A stretch of DNA of 64,000 nucleotides from NCBI RefSeq assembly GCF_000814825.1, contig NZ_CP009302.1, positions 1,364,001 through 1,428,000 on the forward strand, written 5' to 3'. The position numbers were made by a program, and so were the translations under genes. This DNA is from Berryella intestinalis. Lineage in GTDB: Bacteria; Actinomycetota; Coriobacteriia; Coriobacteriales; Eggerthellaceae. The notes below the pieces were generated by a model, which was given only the letters and a program-made list of their open reading frames with translations, searched no databases and was not told the DNA's origin. Below, piece after piece: positions 53,456 through 62,616 of this stretch. Positions within the stretch are counted from its first letter, which is position 1. Each line of letters opens with the position of its first letter.

Positions 53456-54631
53456 CTAGAACTGCAACGCAGCCGTGAAACCCGACCAAGAGAGCGCGTC
53501 GGTGTCTCGCACTTGGGCTCCGAACGTTGGTGCATGAACATAGGGGACGCCGCCATAGCCAACGGCAATGCCAACATGCTGGTAACGATAGAGAACATCC
53601 CCCGGACGCGCCTGAGAAACCGGAACAACATTCTTGGCGCACGCGTAAAGCGATTCGGTGTAGTGCGGAAGGTTCATGCCGATCTGGCGATAAGCCCACA
53701 CCACGAGACCCGAACAGTCGAAGGAGCTGGGACCCTCAGCCGCCCAGACATAAGGACAGCCGATGCGAGACATCGCATAGCCGACGACCGCAGAATTATC
53801 GCTAGCCGATCCGCCTCCCGAATACGACGGAGTGGAAGGAGCGGTGTAAGAGGGTGCAGAAGTGTTCGAAACGACCTGAGATCCCGCGCCGCTGCCACTC
53901 GTGCCCGACCCCGCACTAGACGAAGAATCGGAAGCTCCCGAATCAGAAGAGGATTGCTGCTGAGCAGCGGCGGCTTCAAGAGCCGCTGCAGCTGCAGCGG
54001 CAGCTTGCTCCTGTTCGAGAAGCTCACGCGTCTCCGCATCAAGCGACTCCAAAAGCGCCGATGCTTCAGAAATCCTGGAAGAAACGGTACGCTGCACCTG
54101 ATCCGCTTCTGCGGCCCTGTCGGCAGCGATCTGCTCCTGACGAGCATACTCGTCTTTTGCGGTCTGGAGAGCCTCCTTCTGGGTCTTGGTCTCCTCCACC
54201 AGGCGCGCGTCGTCCTCGTTCATCTGGTTGAGGATGTCCCAGTTCTGAGTAAGCTGGGAGAACGAAGAGGCCCCGAGGATGAAGTCGAGGAAGCCCGTGG
54301 GGCCGGTGCGGTACATGCTGACGGCACGGGAATCAACACGCGTCTGCAGCTCATCGATGCGGGAAGACGCCTGATCGATGAGGGTCTGCTGCTCTTCCAT
54401 GGAAGACTGTGCAGCCTGCTGCTGCTCGAGGGCGGCATAGTAATCGTTCGATGCCTTCTCGAGATCAGCCTGAAGCGAAACCAGCTGGTTGCGGACCTCG
54501 TCGGCCTCGGCCTGCTTCTCGGCGGCAGAGACAGCGAACGCGCGATTCGGGTTCATCACGAGTGCAGTGCCGAACAGCGCCGCGCCACCGATGAACACGC
54601 GTCTACTCAGATTCGTTACTTGTTCGCTCAT
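53456..54631 (-). CDS. Secreted NlpC/P60 peptidoglycan hydrolase, coiled-coil type
   Basis: A 391-residue exported hydrolase. A twin-arginine-like signal (NLSRRVFIGGAALFGTALVM, residues 8-27) ends near AFA. Residues about 40-220 form a long Glu/Gln/Ala coiled coil as in RipA/PcsB-type proteins. A Ser/Gly-rich linker follows. The NlpC/P60 domain has the catalytic Cys in SSFDCSGLVVWAY, His in HVGIAVG and a third polar residue in VHAPTFG. Such enzymes cut D-Glu-DAP bonds during daughter-cell separation. AGGAGG precedes the ATG at 54631. A paralogue of the gene at 55041-56111. Confidence 0.93.
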   Translation of the reverse strand: MSEQVTNLSRRVFIGGAALFGTALVMNPNRAFAVSAAEKQAEADEVRNQLVSLQADLEKASNDYYAALEQQQAAQSSMEEQQTLIDQASSRIDELQTRVDSRAVSMYRTGPTGFLDFILGASSFSQLTQNWDILNQMNEDDARLVEETKTQKEALQTAKDEYARQEQIAADRAAEADQVQRTVSSRISEASALLESLDAETRELLEQEQAAAAAAAALEAAAAQQQSSSDSGASDSSSSAGSGTSGSGAGSQVVSNTSAPSYTAPSTPSYSGGGSASDNSAVVGYAMSRIGCPYVWAAEGPSSFDCSGLVVWAYRQIGMNLPHYTESLYACAKNVVPVSQARPGDVLYRYQHVGIAVGYGGVPYVHAPTFGAQVRDTDALSWSGFTAALQF

Positions 54632-54910
54632 AGAAACCTCCTGATCGAACAATTGGGTACATATCGAGACGTTGCACGCTCTATACTAACACGCGTGCTT
54701 TTTCAGGTTTGTGTTTTGTTCTTCACTTCATATCACCTGGTAGATCGCTTGAATTTGCGGTATTTCGTCAACGAAGGCCAATTTCGGACGTTTTTTCCCA
54801 TTTTGGGTTGACAGAGCCGCGAATTTCACAATTCAGGATACTGTTTCCGCAGATCGGAAGCAAAAAATATCCGAAATATCAAGCAAAACCACCATGCATT
54901 GAGTGCAAAC

Positions 54911-54945
54911 GCGAGGCGCACCCCAAGATACGGGGTGCGCCTCGC
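54911..54945 (-). terminator. Intrinsic terminator of the second NlpC/P60 gene
   Basis: A perfect 14-bp stem (GCGAGGCGCACCCC with GGGGTGCGCCTCGC, seven-base loop), about 95 bp after the stop codon, with GTTTGC following on the minus strand. Confidence 0.8.
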
Positions 54946-55040
54946 CTCGAGCTATGCATAGTGCAGAAAAAGCAGCCGGCAGACCGCGCATGCGCGAACG
55001 CTTCGATGAAAGAGCCGGCGCGTTGAAAACCCGAAGCCCC

Positions 55041-56111
55041 TTAGAACTGGAGCGCGCAGGTGAACTCCGACCACGAGAGGGGGTCGGTATCGCGCACCCT
55101 GGCGTTGCGCGTGGGAGCGTGAACGTACTTCGATCCGCCGGGAACGAGCGCGATGCCGCAGTGCCAGTAACGGTACAGCACATCGCCGCGCCGCGCCTGC
55201 GAGATGGGAACCACGCGCTTTGCCGCTGCGTAAAGCGACTCGGTGAAATGCGGAAGGTGAATGCCTATCTGCGCGTAGGCCCACACCACCAAACCGGAGC
55301 AATCGAACGTATCGGGCCCTGCGGTACCCAAGACGTACGGACAGTCGATCTTCGTCAGCGCCCAGTCGGCCGCTGCGGAATTATCGGACGTCTGCCCTCC
55401 CCGATCGATCGGGCCGGCAACGGGGGCAGGTGCCCTCTCCTCGATCGTTTGACGGCGCGCCGCCTCTTCAGCTGCAGCAGCCGCCTGCTCTTGCTCCAGC
55501 AGTTCGCGCGCTTCTGCATCCAGCGTGTTCAGCAGCACCGTGGCCTTTTCCACCCGTTCATTGGCATCGGCGCTGATGCGTTCTGCTTCAGCCGCCTTAT
55601 CGGCCGCAATCCGCTCCTGGTGCGCGAATTCCTCCTGCGCCGCCTCCAGCCGCGCCTCTTCCTGCTTGGTCTCCTCGATCAGACGCGCGTCCTCGTCGTT
55701 GATGCGGTTCAGCAGGTCCCAGTTCTGGGCGAGCTCGTCAAACGATTTCGCACCCAGCATGAAGTCGAGAAAGCCCGTGGGGCCGGTGCGGTACATGCTG
55801 ACCGCACGATCTCCCAAACGTTGCTGCAGATCGGAGATGCGACGGGTTGAAGCGTCGATGAGAACCTGTTGCTCGTCCATAGCCGCGCGCGCTGCGTCGC
55901 GCTCTTCTATGGCGCGATGGTAATTAGCTTCGGCCTGCTCCAAATCGGCCTGGAGCGACACGAGCTGCGCACGCACCGCATCGGCTTCAGCCTGCTTTTC
56001 CGCTGCGGAAACCGCGAAAGCGCGAGAGGGCGCCAAGGCCAGCGCCGCGCCGAACAGCACGGCCGAACCCGCGAATGCGCGTCGAGTGAGCATCGGTGAT
56101 GTGAAATCCAT
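55041..56111 (-). CDS. Secreted NlpC/P60 peptidoglycan hydrolase, paralogue
   Basis: A 356-residue relative of its downstream neighbour with the same plan. It has a twin-arginine-like signal (LTRRAFAGSAVLFGAALALA), a coiled coil beginning SAAEKQAEADAVRAQLVSLQADLEQAE, and the shared stretch VSMYRTGPTGFLDF. The C-terminal catalytic domain has Cys in DTFDCSGLVVWAY and His in HCGIALV and KYVHAPTRN. The Ser/Gly linker of the paralogue is reduced here. AGGAGGGATCTGG precedes the ATG at 56111. The two genes have separate terminators, so they are likely separately regulated products of a tandem duplication. Confidence 0.92.
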   Translation of the reverse strand: MDFTSPMLTRRAFAGSAVLFGAALALAPSRAFAVSAAEKQAEADAVRAQLVSLQADLEQAEANYHRAIEERDAARAAMDEQQVLIDASTRRISDLQQRLGDRAVSMYRTGPTGFLDFMLGAKSFDELAQNWDLLNRINDEDARLIEETKQEEARLEAAQEEFAHQERIAADKAAEAERISADANERVEKATVLLNTLDAEARELLEQEQAAAAAEEAARRQTIEERAPAPVAGPIDRGGQTSDNSAAADWALTKIDCPYVLGTAGPDTFDCSGLVVWAYAQIGIHLPHFTESLYAAAKRVVPISQARRGDVLYRYWHCGIALVPGGSKYVHAPTRNARVRDTDPLSWSEFTCALQF

Positions 56112-56226
56112 CCAGATCCCTCCTGAGCGAACATCGCCTTTATACAAGCGCTACGGTCACCTATGCTAGCACAGCGCCGCCCTTTTCCGCGATGTTTGTA
56201 AAGGGAACCTCATAACACCAGGTAGA

Positions 56227-57126
56227 TTAATCGTTCATGTTGAAGAACGTTTTTGCGATGAGTTTGTAGAACCCCTCCCGGCGGTACTTCAAAAGCCGCG
56301 TGGGACGATCACTCGCGCTGACGACGACGCTTCTCACCGGCCGCTCGAACTCGACCACGTCCCCATCCACGAAAAACGAGATGTCGTGTCCGTTGGGTTG
56401 GTCGTCTGCGATGGATATCTCGACCACATCGCTGTGAGCCGTGACGATGGCGCGCGAATTGAGCGTATGGGGCGCAACCGGAACCACTACCATGCCCCGA
56501 TACCCCGAAGCCACCAACGGCCCTCCCGCAGACAGCGCGTAGGCCGTCGATCCCGTTGCCGACGCCACCACCACGCCGTCGCCGCGCATGCGGGCCACGC
56601 GATCGCCCGACACATCGATGTCGAAGTTGAAGATGCGCCCGGACGCACCGCGCGCGATGGTGATCTCGTTGAGGGCGAAAAGCGTTCGCGGACCCTCGAT
56701 GGCCAGCCCCTCGTCGTCGCCCTCGCATTCCACCGAGATATACAGGTTCTCGCGCTTTTCCTCAGCGATCTCGCCGGCCAGCGCCTCCGACATCGTGGCG
56801 ATGAGGTTACCTTCCACCGTATTGCACAGAAAGCCGAGATGGCCGAAGTTCAACCCCAAAAGCGGGCAGTCGAGCAGCGCCGTTACCCGCGACGTGCGCA
56901 GGATGGTGCCGTCGCCTCCCAGGGCCACGACCATCTGGAACCCTCCCGCGAAACGCGGGTCGAGCTGTTCGAGGGTCTGCCCCGAATAGACGAAGGTGCA
57001 ATCGGGCAGATCGTCGATGTCGATGCTTTCGAAGCCGATCCCCTGCGACTGGAAGTACGCCATCAGCTGGAACCGCGCATCAACCGCCTGGGGGTTGTTC
57101 TTGCTTCCGACAAGCAGAATCCTCAT
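56227..57126 (-). CDS. nadK: NAD kinase
   Basis: A 299-residue enzyme phosphorylating NAD to NADP. The signature VVALGGDGTILRTSRV (GGDGT), LGLNFGHLGFL, ALNEITIARG and ARMRGDGVVVASATGSTAYALSAGGP are all present. Only the catalytic subunit is needed. Divergent from murJ by about 170 bp. Confidence 0.96.
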   Translation of the reverse strand: MRILLVGSKNNPQAVDARFQLMAYFQSQGIGFESIDIDDLPDCTFVYSGQTLEQLDPRFAGGFQMVVALGGDGTILRTSRVTALLDCPLLGLNFGHLGFLCNTVEGNLIATMSEALAGEIAEEKRENLYISVECEGDDEGLAIEGPRTLFALNEITIARGASGRIFNFDIDVSGDRVARMRGDGVVVASATGSTAYALSAGGPLVASGYRGMVVVPVAPHTLNSRAIVTAHSDVVEISIADDQPNGHDISFFVDGDVVEFERPVRSVVVSASDRPTRLLKYRREGFYKLIAKTFFNMND

Positions 57127-57297
57127 GAGATCCGCATCCCTTCAAGCGCGCGCAAGCGATTCCGCGCGCGAATCCACTTGGTACATCTAATGAAAATGGC
57201 CGAGGCCCTGCCCGACATGGTTCATTATAAGCATTGTACGTTTTCGACCCCCGAGACGGCGCCCGTTTCGCCTATCTTCAAGAACAAAGGAAACGCT

Positions 57298-58926
57298 TTG
57301 AGCGAAGGAACATCGAGCGGCTCGATCGCGCGCTCCACGGCTTTGATGACGGTTGCGACCCTCGGCTCGCGCGCAACGGGCCTCGTCCGCACCTGGGTGA
57401 TGGCCTTCGCCCTGGGAAACACGTTCGTCACCTCGTCGTACCAGGTTGCGAACAATATGCCCAACGTCATCTTCGAACTGGTGGCCGGGGGCCTTTTGGC
57501 TGCGGCGTTTCTGCCCACCTACCTTTCCGAGAAGGAGCGCCGCGGCGAGGCGGCGGGCAACCGCTTCGCGAACAACCTGCTGAATCTGGGCATCGTGGTG
57601 CTGGGCGCCATGTCGGTCCTAGCGGCCGTGTTCGCACCGCAGGTCATCGCCACCCAGACGTTCACCGTGGGGAACTCGGCCGAGGTCACCGAACTGGCCG
57701 TCGAATTCTTCCGCATCTTCGCCATCCAGATCCTGTTCTACGGGATCGGGGGGGTGGTTACCGGAATCCTGAACGCCAACCGCGTGTACTTCATCACGGC
57801 GATCGCGCCCGCCCTGAACAACGTGGCCGTCATCGTCGCGTTCCTCGTCTACATACCGCTGTCAGACGTCGATCCCCACCTCGCCATCGCCGTGCTGGCC
57901 TTCGGCACGTCCCTCGGCGTGGCCCTTCAGTTTCTCATTCAGATTCCCGCCCTGGTCAAGCAAGGCTTCAAATGGCGGTTCTCGATCGATTTGAAAGATC
58001 CCGCCCTGCGCGAGGCCATACGGATCGCCGTCCCCACGCTGATCTACGTGGTTGGGACCATGATCGCGTTCTCGTGCAGAAACGCCTTCTCCCTCCAGGC
58101 GGGAGACGAGGGCCCCGCGACGCTGCTGTACGCGTGGACGTGGTACCAGCTTCCCTACGGCGTGCTGATCGTGTCGTTCTCGCGCCCGCTGTTCACCGAG
58201 ATGTCGGCCGCCGTGGCGAAGCGCGACCGGATCGCCATGCGCCGCCTCACGCGCGCGGGCATCGCCGTCACCGTGGTGATGGCCGTTCCCTTCACCGGGC
58301 TGATATGCGGCCTTTCCACGCCGCTCATCAGCTTGTTTCGCGCCGGTGCGTTCAGCGCCCAAGATGTCGACTACGTCGCCTCCATCCTGGCGCTGTGGGT
58401 GATCAGCCTGCCCTTCTACTCGGTGACCATGCTGATGTACAACGTGTATGCCAGCCTGCGCAAGTTCCTGCACTTCGCGCTGATCTGCACGGCCATGGTC
58501 GCGGTCCAATGCGGCATGTACGCCCTGCTGTGCTCGCCCGACGTGCTGGGGCTCTACGGGGTGCCGATAGCCGATCTGGTGTACTACGGCGTCACCAGCA
58601 TCGTGCTCACCCTGCTTCTGCGCCGCTACATCGGGTCCTTCGGCATCAGGCTCGTCCTCTCCTCTACGCTGCGCATCCTTCCCGCCTCGCTGATCGGGGC
58701 GGCTGCGGCCTATGCGCTCAGCACGGTTATGCCCGGCTTGGCGGGGGAAGGATCGATGCTCGACGGCTTCGTGAAGCTCGTGATATGCGGCCTCGTGGGC
58801 CTGGTCGTATCGTTCGGCCTCGCGTTCCTGTTCCGCGTGCCCGAGATGGATCGCCTCAAGCCCGTTTTGGCGAAGCTGGGCCGGAAGATCAATCGGAAAC
58901 CAACACGGGGCCGTCATTCGAGATAG
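57298..58926 (+). CDS. murJ: Lipid II flippase MurJ
   Basis: A 542-residue polytopic MOP-superfamily protein with 14 helices that moves lipid II across the membrane. The N-terminus STALMTVATLGSRATGLVRTW and later GRAGAFSAQDVD-like and QAGDEGPATLLYAWTWYQLPYGV segments are typical. The frame is open far upstream. I place the start at TTG 57298 because AAGGA precedes it and a TATAAG -10-like box lies at about 57226. An ATG at 57191 is the main alternative. The last 38 bases overlap the convergent map gene. Confidence 0.9.
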   Translation: MSEGTSSGSIARSTALMTVATLGSRATGLVRTWVMAFALGNTFVTSSYQVANNMPNVIFELVAGGLLAAAFLPTYLSEKERRGEAAGNRFANNLLNLGIVVLGAMSVLAAVFAPQVIATQTFTVGNSAEVTELAVEFFRIFAIQILFYGIGGVVTGILNANRVYFITAIAPALNNVAVIVAFLVYIPLSDVDPHLAIAVLAFGTSLGVALQFLIQIPALVKQGFKWRFSIDLKDPALREAIRIAVPTLIYVVGTMIAFSCRNAFSLQAGDEGPATLLYAWTWYQLPYGVLIVSFSRPLFTEMSAAVAKRDRIAMRRLTRAGIAVTVVMAVPFTGLICGLSTPLISLFRAGAFSAQDVDYVASILALWVISLPFYSVTMLMYNVYASLRKFLHFALICTAMVAVQCGMYALLCSPDVLGLYGVPIADLVYYGVTSIVLTLLLRRYIGSFGIRLVLSSTLRILPASLIGAAAAYALSTVMPGLAGEGSMLDGFVKLVICGLVGLVVSFGLAFLFRVPEMDRLKPVLAKLGRKINRKPTRGRHSR

Positions 58927-59635
58927 CCACCGTCTTCTCGAAGTGAGCCGCCAGGCTCCCATCACGCGTCGAGACCAGCCAGCCGTCGCTTCCGTCGCGC
59001 GTCTTGTGCGACCCGAGGGTGATCATCGGCTCGATGGCGAGCACCATCCCCGCTTCGAGCCGGGGACCCGTGCGTCTGAGACCGAAATTGGGGACGTCGG
59101 GGTCCTCGTGCATGCTCCTGCCGATCCCGTGACCGGTGTATTCCCGCACCACGCCCATTCCCGCCGCTCGGGCCACCTTCGACACCGCATATCCGATATC
59201 GCCCACCCTGCCGCCAGCGCGCGCCGCTTCGATTCCCGCCCACATGCACGCCTCGGTGACCTCGAGAAGGCGCTGCGCCTGCGCCGAGACCTCCCCCACC
59301 GCAAACGTCCAGGCATTGTCCCCCGCCCAGCCATCGACTGTGGCCCCGGTATCGATGGAGATAATATCGCCTTCCCGCAGGATGCGCTTCTTGCTGGGAA
59401 TACCGTGGACGATCTCGTCGTTTACCGACGCGCAGATCGAGCACGGGTACCCGCAGTACCCCTTGAACGTGGGCACGCCCCCGTTATCGCGTATGAACGC
59501 TTCGGCGAACACGTCGAGATCCCAGGTAGAGACCCCCGGCTGGCATCGCGCTCCGATCTCTCTGAGCACCCGGGCCGACAAAGCGCCCGATCTCTTCATG
59601 GCTTCTATCTGTTCCGGCGATTTCTTGATGATCAC
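58889..59635 (-). CDS. map: Methionine aminopeptidase, type I
   Basis: A 248-residue metalloprotease that removes the initiator methionine. Metal ligands are visible as Asp in ISIDTGATVDGWAGDNAWTF, His in YTGHGIGRSMHEDP, Glu in VLAIEPMITLG and the last Glu in HFEKTVAIS. Translation starts at GTG 59635 after AGGAGG. A longer frame to 59689 lacks a ribosome site. It overlaps the 3' end of murJ tail to tail. Confidence 0.95.
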   Translation of the reverse strand: MIIKKSPEQIEAMKRSGALSARVLREIGARCQPGVSTWDLDVFAEAFIRDNGGVPTFKGYCGYPCSICASVNDEIVHGIPSKKRILREGDIISIDTGATVDGWAGDNAWTFAVGEVSAQAQRLLEVTEACMWAGIEAARAGGRVGDIGYAVSKVARAAGMGVVREYTGHGIGRSMHEDPDVPNFGLRRTGPRLEAGMVLAIEPMITLGSHKTRDGSDGWLVSTRDGSLAAHFEKTVAISNDGPVLVSD

Positions 59636-59717
59636 CGCAGCCTCCTTCCCCGGCCGCACCCCGTCGGACACCTGGTGAATACGCATCACAGGCCGAACCG
59701 CACAGCGCCGTACAGCG

Positions 59718-59750
59718 AAAAGGGCCCCGCTTCAGCAAGCGAGGCCCTTT
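59718..59750 (-). terminator. Intrinsic terminator after rplA
   Basis: AAAGGGCC...CCGCTT and AAGCG...AGGCCCTTT form a long stem with loop CAGC, followed by TTTTCG on the minus strand just past the rplA stop. Confidence 0.85.
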
Positions 59751-59769
59751 CATTCGATAGAGTGAGCGC

Positions 59770-60483
59770 TTATTCAGCGACAGGCTGAGTATAACCCTTC
59801 TGAACGGAAGGATCGACGTTCAGGCCCGGGCTCATCGTGGAAGCAACGGTGATGCTCTTCACGTAGCGGCCCTTGGCGCTGGAGGGCTTCATGCGCAGAA
59901 CCTCGTCGTAGACGACACCGTAGTTCTCGGCGAGCTGCTCGGCGGTGAAGCTGGCCTTGCCCAGAATGACGTGCGCGATGCCGTAACGGTCGGCGCGGTA
60001 CTCCACGCGGCCGCCCTTGAGCTCGGTGATGGCCTTGGCGACGTCGGGGGTGACGGTGCCCAGCTTGGGGTTGGGCATAAGGCCGCGGGGGCCCAGCACC
60101 TTGCCCAGGCGGCCGACCTTGGCCATCTGATCCGGCGTGGACACGGCGGCGTCGAACTCGATCTTGCCGGCGAGGATGTCGGCGACCAGGTCGTCGGAGC
60201 CTACGATGTCGGCGCCGGCCTCGACAGCCGCACGCGCGGCGTCGCCCTCGGCGAAGACGGCAACGCGGACGGTCTTGCCCGAACCGTTGGGCAGAGACAC
60301 GGTGCCGCGCAGCTGCTGGTCGGCCTTGCGGGTGTCGATGCCCAGACGGAAGTGAACCTCGACGGTCTCGTCGAACTTGGCGCTTGCGAGCTCCTTCAGC
60401 AGGGTGAAGGCCTCGATGGGAGCGTACTGCTCCTTGTCGATCTTCTCGACCGCAGCGCGGTACTTCTTGGTGAGTTTAGCCAT
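59770..60483 (-). CDS. rplA: 50S ribosomal protein L1
   Basis: A 237-residue L1, part of the mobile stalk and often an autogenous repressor of the L11-L1 mRNA. It contains [46 protein letters not shown] and [31 protein letters not shown] precedes the ATG. It lies 102 bp downstream of rplK in the usual order. Confidence 0.98.
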   Translation of the reverse strand: MAKLTKKYRAAVEKIDKEQYAPIEAFTLLKELASAKFDETVEVHFRLGIDTRKADQQLRGTVSLPNGSGKTVRVAVFAEGDAARAAVEAGADIVGSDDLVADILAGKIEFDAAVSTPDQMAKVGRLGKVLGPRGLMPNPKLGTVTPDVAKAITELKGGRVEYRADRYGIAHVILGKASFTAEQLAENYGVVYDEVLRMKPSSAKGRYVKSITVASTMSPGLNVDPSVQKGYTQPVAE

Positions 60484-60585
60484 GCTTGTTTCCTTTCGTG
60501 GTACGTAGCGAGCCTGGACGGCTCTTCCACCCTATATCCTCACGGCGAGGGCCGTGAAAGATCCGTTCGTGCGGGAAAGCCCCGA

Positions 60586-61086
60586 CTAATTGCCCATCTG
60601 CTTGAGGACTTCGGCCAGCTTCTTGGACGGGACGTACTTCTTCTTCATCTCGCGGCCCTCGATGCGCACGCCCATGGAGCGAGCGGTTCCGGCGATGATC
60701 TCCATAGCCGCCTCGATGGTATTGGCGTTGAGGTCGGGCATCTTGATCTCGGCGATCTCGCGCAGCTGAGCCTCGGAGAGCGTGCCGACGGTCTGGAGCT
60801 GCGGGATGGCGGCGCCGGACTTCAGGCCCAGCTTCTCCTTGATGAGGACGGCCGCGGGAGGGGTCTTGCACACGAAGGTGAAGGACTTGTCCTCGTACAC
60901 CGTGATCTCGACGGGGATGATGGTGCCGGACTGCTCCTGCGTCTGGGCGTTGAACGCCTGGCAGAACTGCATGATGTTGACGCCCTGGGCACCCAGCGCG
61001 GGGCCGACGGGAGGAGCGGGGTTAGCGGCGCCTGCAGGAATCTGCAGCTTCACGAAACCGGTGACCTTCTTAGCTTTAGGGGCCAT
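60586..61086 (-). CDS. rplK: 50S ribosomal protein L11
   Basis: A 166-residue L11, binder of the GTPase-associated 23S region and target of thiostrepton. It has the family start [37 protein letters not shown] and C-terminal domain [26 protein letters not shown]. Most bacterial L11 proteins end there at about 141-144 residues. Here an additional basic helix of about 22 residues ([20 protein letters not shown]) follows. GAAAGGAA precedes the ATG. Confidence 0.97.
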   Translation of the reverse strand: MAPKAKKVTGFVKLQIPAGAANPAPPVGPALGAQGVNIMQFCQAFNAQTQEQSGTIIPVEITVYEDKSFTFVCKTPPAAVLIKEKLGLKSGAAIPQLQTVGTLSEAQLREIAEIKMPDLNANTIEAAMEIIAGTARSMGVRIEGREMKKKYVPSKKLAEVLKQMGN

Positions 61087-61185
61087 GATCGATTCCTTTC
61101 AAATGCTTCAATGCTGAATAACTCTATCGAAAACGCTGTGCACGAGAAGCCCCGGTCCACGCGGGCGCACCCAGCAGAAAAACGC

Positions 61186-61725
61186 TTAGTCCAGTTTAGC
61201 AACCTGGTCGAAGGAAAGCTCCACCGGGGTCTCGCGACCGAAGATAGAAACCATAACCTTGACCTTGCCGGCGTCGGGATGGACTTCCGACACCACGCCG
61301 TCGAACTCGGCGAGGGGACCGGAGACGACCTTGACCGCCTGCCCCTCCTCGATGTCCGTCGAGGTCTTCTTCGGGGCGCCGGGGACGTTGCGTCCGATGC
61401 CCATGATCTTGTTGTACTCGGCGCGGGTGAGCGGCTCGGGGTTGCCCTGGCTTCCCACGAAACCGGTGACGCCGGGGGTGTTGCGCACGGCGGCCCAGCT
61501 GCGCGAGTCGAGCTCCATGCGAACCAGCACGTAGCCCGGGAAGATCTTGCGTTCGGTCTCGACGCGGCGGCCGCCCTCTTTGATCTCGGTCACCATTTCG
61601 GTGGGGATCTCGATGGCGAACACGTTGTTCTCAAGCCCCATGAGCTCGACGCGCTGAAGCAGCGTCTGCTTGACCTTGTTCTCGTATCCCGAATACGTAT
61701 GGAGCACGTACCATTTCTTAGCCAC
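61186..61725 (-). CDS. nusG: Transcription termination/antitermination factor NusG
   Basis: A 179-residue NusG with the NGN domain (KKWYVLHTYSGYENKVKQTL, FPGYVLVRMELD, VRNTPGVTGFVGS) and the C-terminal KOW domain (EEGQAVKVVSGPLAEFDGVVSEV). The start is GTG 61725, two bases after the secE stop. A longer frame to 61866 lies inside secE. It couples RNA polymerase to Rho or the ribosome. Confidence 0.97.
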   Translation of the reverse strand: MAKKWYVLHTYSGYENKVKQTLLQRVELMGLENNVFAIEIPTEMVTEIKEGGRRVETERKIFPGYVLVRMELDSRSWAAVRNTPGVTGFVGSQGNPEPLTRAEYNKIMGIGRNVPGAPKKTSTDIEEGQAVKVVSGPLAEFDGVVSEVHPDAGKVKVMVSIFGRETPVELSFDQVAKLD

Positions 61726-61727
61726 GA

Positions 61728-62147
61728 CTAAGCCCCCAACCCAGAAATCGCCACCAGAAGCGGCGTGATGATCACGTTGTCGAGAAGGCCGACGTACAGG
61801 CCGAAGAACAGCAGCGCGGCCACAACGACCAGGCTCCACTGAACGACGTCTTGGCGGGAAGGCCACGTGACGCGCTTCAGCTCGGCTTTAACGTCCTTGA
61901 AAAACGCAAAACGAGACTTCTTGGGAGTCTCCTTCTCAACCTTCTTGGCCTTCGTCTGCTTATCCTGCGCAGCAGCGGCCTCTTTCTTCTCGGACTTTGC
62001 GAAAAGTCCCTTCTTGGGTGCCTCGGTGCTCTCTGCCGCAGCCATAGGCTCGGAAGAGGCGACGGAGCTCTGCTCTGCCCGCTCTGCCTTCTTGGCGGAC
62101 CGGGCGGCGGATGCCTTCGCTCGCTGAGTCTTCGATTTGTGCGCCAT
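61728..62147 (-). CDS. secE: Preprotein translocase subunit SecE
   Basis: A 139-residue SecE. The conserved core is at the C-terminus: FFKDVKAELKRVTWPSRQDVVQWSLVVVAALLFFGLYVGLLD, one membrane helix preceded by the amphipathic helix that contacts SecY. The first about 80 residues are a Lys/Ala/Glu-rich, low-complexity extension not found in the minimal 60-residue Gram-positive SecE. AGGTAG precedes the ATG. The gene is directly upstream of nusG, as is general in bacteria. Confidence 0.94.
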   Translation of the reverse strand: MAHKSKTQRAKASAARSAKKAERAEQSSVASSEPMAAAESTEAPKKGLFAKSEKKEAAAAQDKQTKAKKVEKETPKKSRFAFFKDVKAELKRVTWPSRQDVVQWSLVVVAALLFFGLYVGLLDNVIITPLLVAISGLGA

Positions 62148-62259
62148 AAACTACCTAATTCTAAAGACGGAAACACATGCCATTAAACACCAAACAAGCA
62201 GCCTGGCTTCAAGTTGCTATATAAAGCAAGTAACCTGAAAGCAAGCTGCTTATACAAGC

Positions 62260-62336
62260 TGGCAGGCCAGGAGGGACTCGAACCCCCAACATGCGGTTTT
62301 GGAGACCGCCGCTCTACCAATTGGAGCTACTGGCCT
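62260..62336 (-). tRNA. tRNA-Trp (anticodon CCA)
   Basis: On the minus strand the acceptor AGGCCAG/CTGGCCT, T-loop TTCGAGT and anticodon arm GCGGT-CTCCAAA-ACCGC fold well, with encoded CCA. Position between rpmG and secE is the common arrangement. Confidence 0.96.
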
Positions 62337-62353
62337 ATGCTTGTCATCCTAAA

Positions 62354-62503
62354 CTATCGAGTCTCGCGATGCAACGTGTGCTTACCGCACCACTTACAGT
62401 ACTTCTTCATCTCGAGACGATCAGGAGTGGTCTGCTTGTTTTTGTTGGTCGTGTAGTTGCGGCGCTTGCACTCGGTGCATGCCAAGGTGACCAAGGTACG
62501 CAT
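62354..62503 (-). CDS. rpmG: 50S ribosomal protein L33
   Basis: A 49-residue L33 reading [17 protein letters not shown] at the start, then [19 protein letters not shown] and [13 protein letters not shown]. The four zinc-binding cysteines (CTEC and CKWC) are present, so this is the zinc-containing form. A purine-rich AGGAGAATTCT site precedes the ATG. It is transcribed with tRNA-Trp, secE and nusG downstream. Confidence 0.96.
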   Translation of the reverse strand: MRTLVTLACTECKRRNYTTNKNKQTTPDRLEMKKYCKWCGKHTLHRETR

Positions 62504-62566
62504 AGAATTCTCCTCTATGTTTTTCTACATCAATTGCAATGCTTGGGTATCACATGAATCTCATAA

Positions 62567-62593
62567 CGGAGCCCGCGTTGAAAGCGGGCTCCG
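62567..62593 (-). terminator. Hairpin terminator after tuf
   Basis: CGGAGCCCGC and GCGGGCTCCG form a perfect 10-bp stem with a seven-base loop, 23 bp after the tuf stop. The following sequence is only mildly T-rich. Confidence 0.75.
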
Positions 62594-62616
62594 AAACAAG
62601 CGAGTAGGAACGAGAA

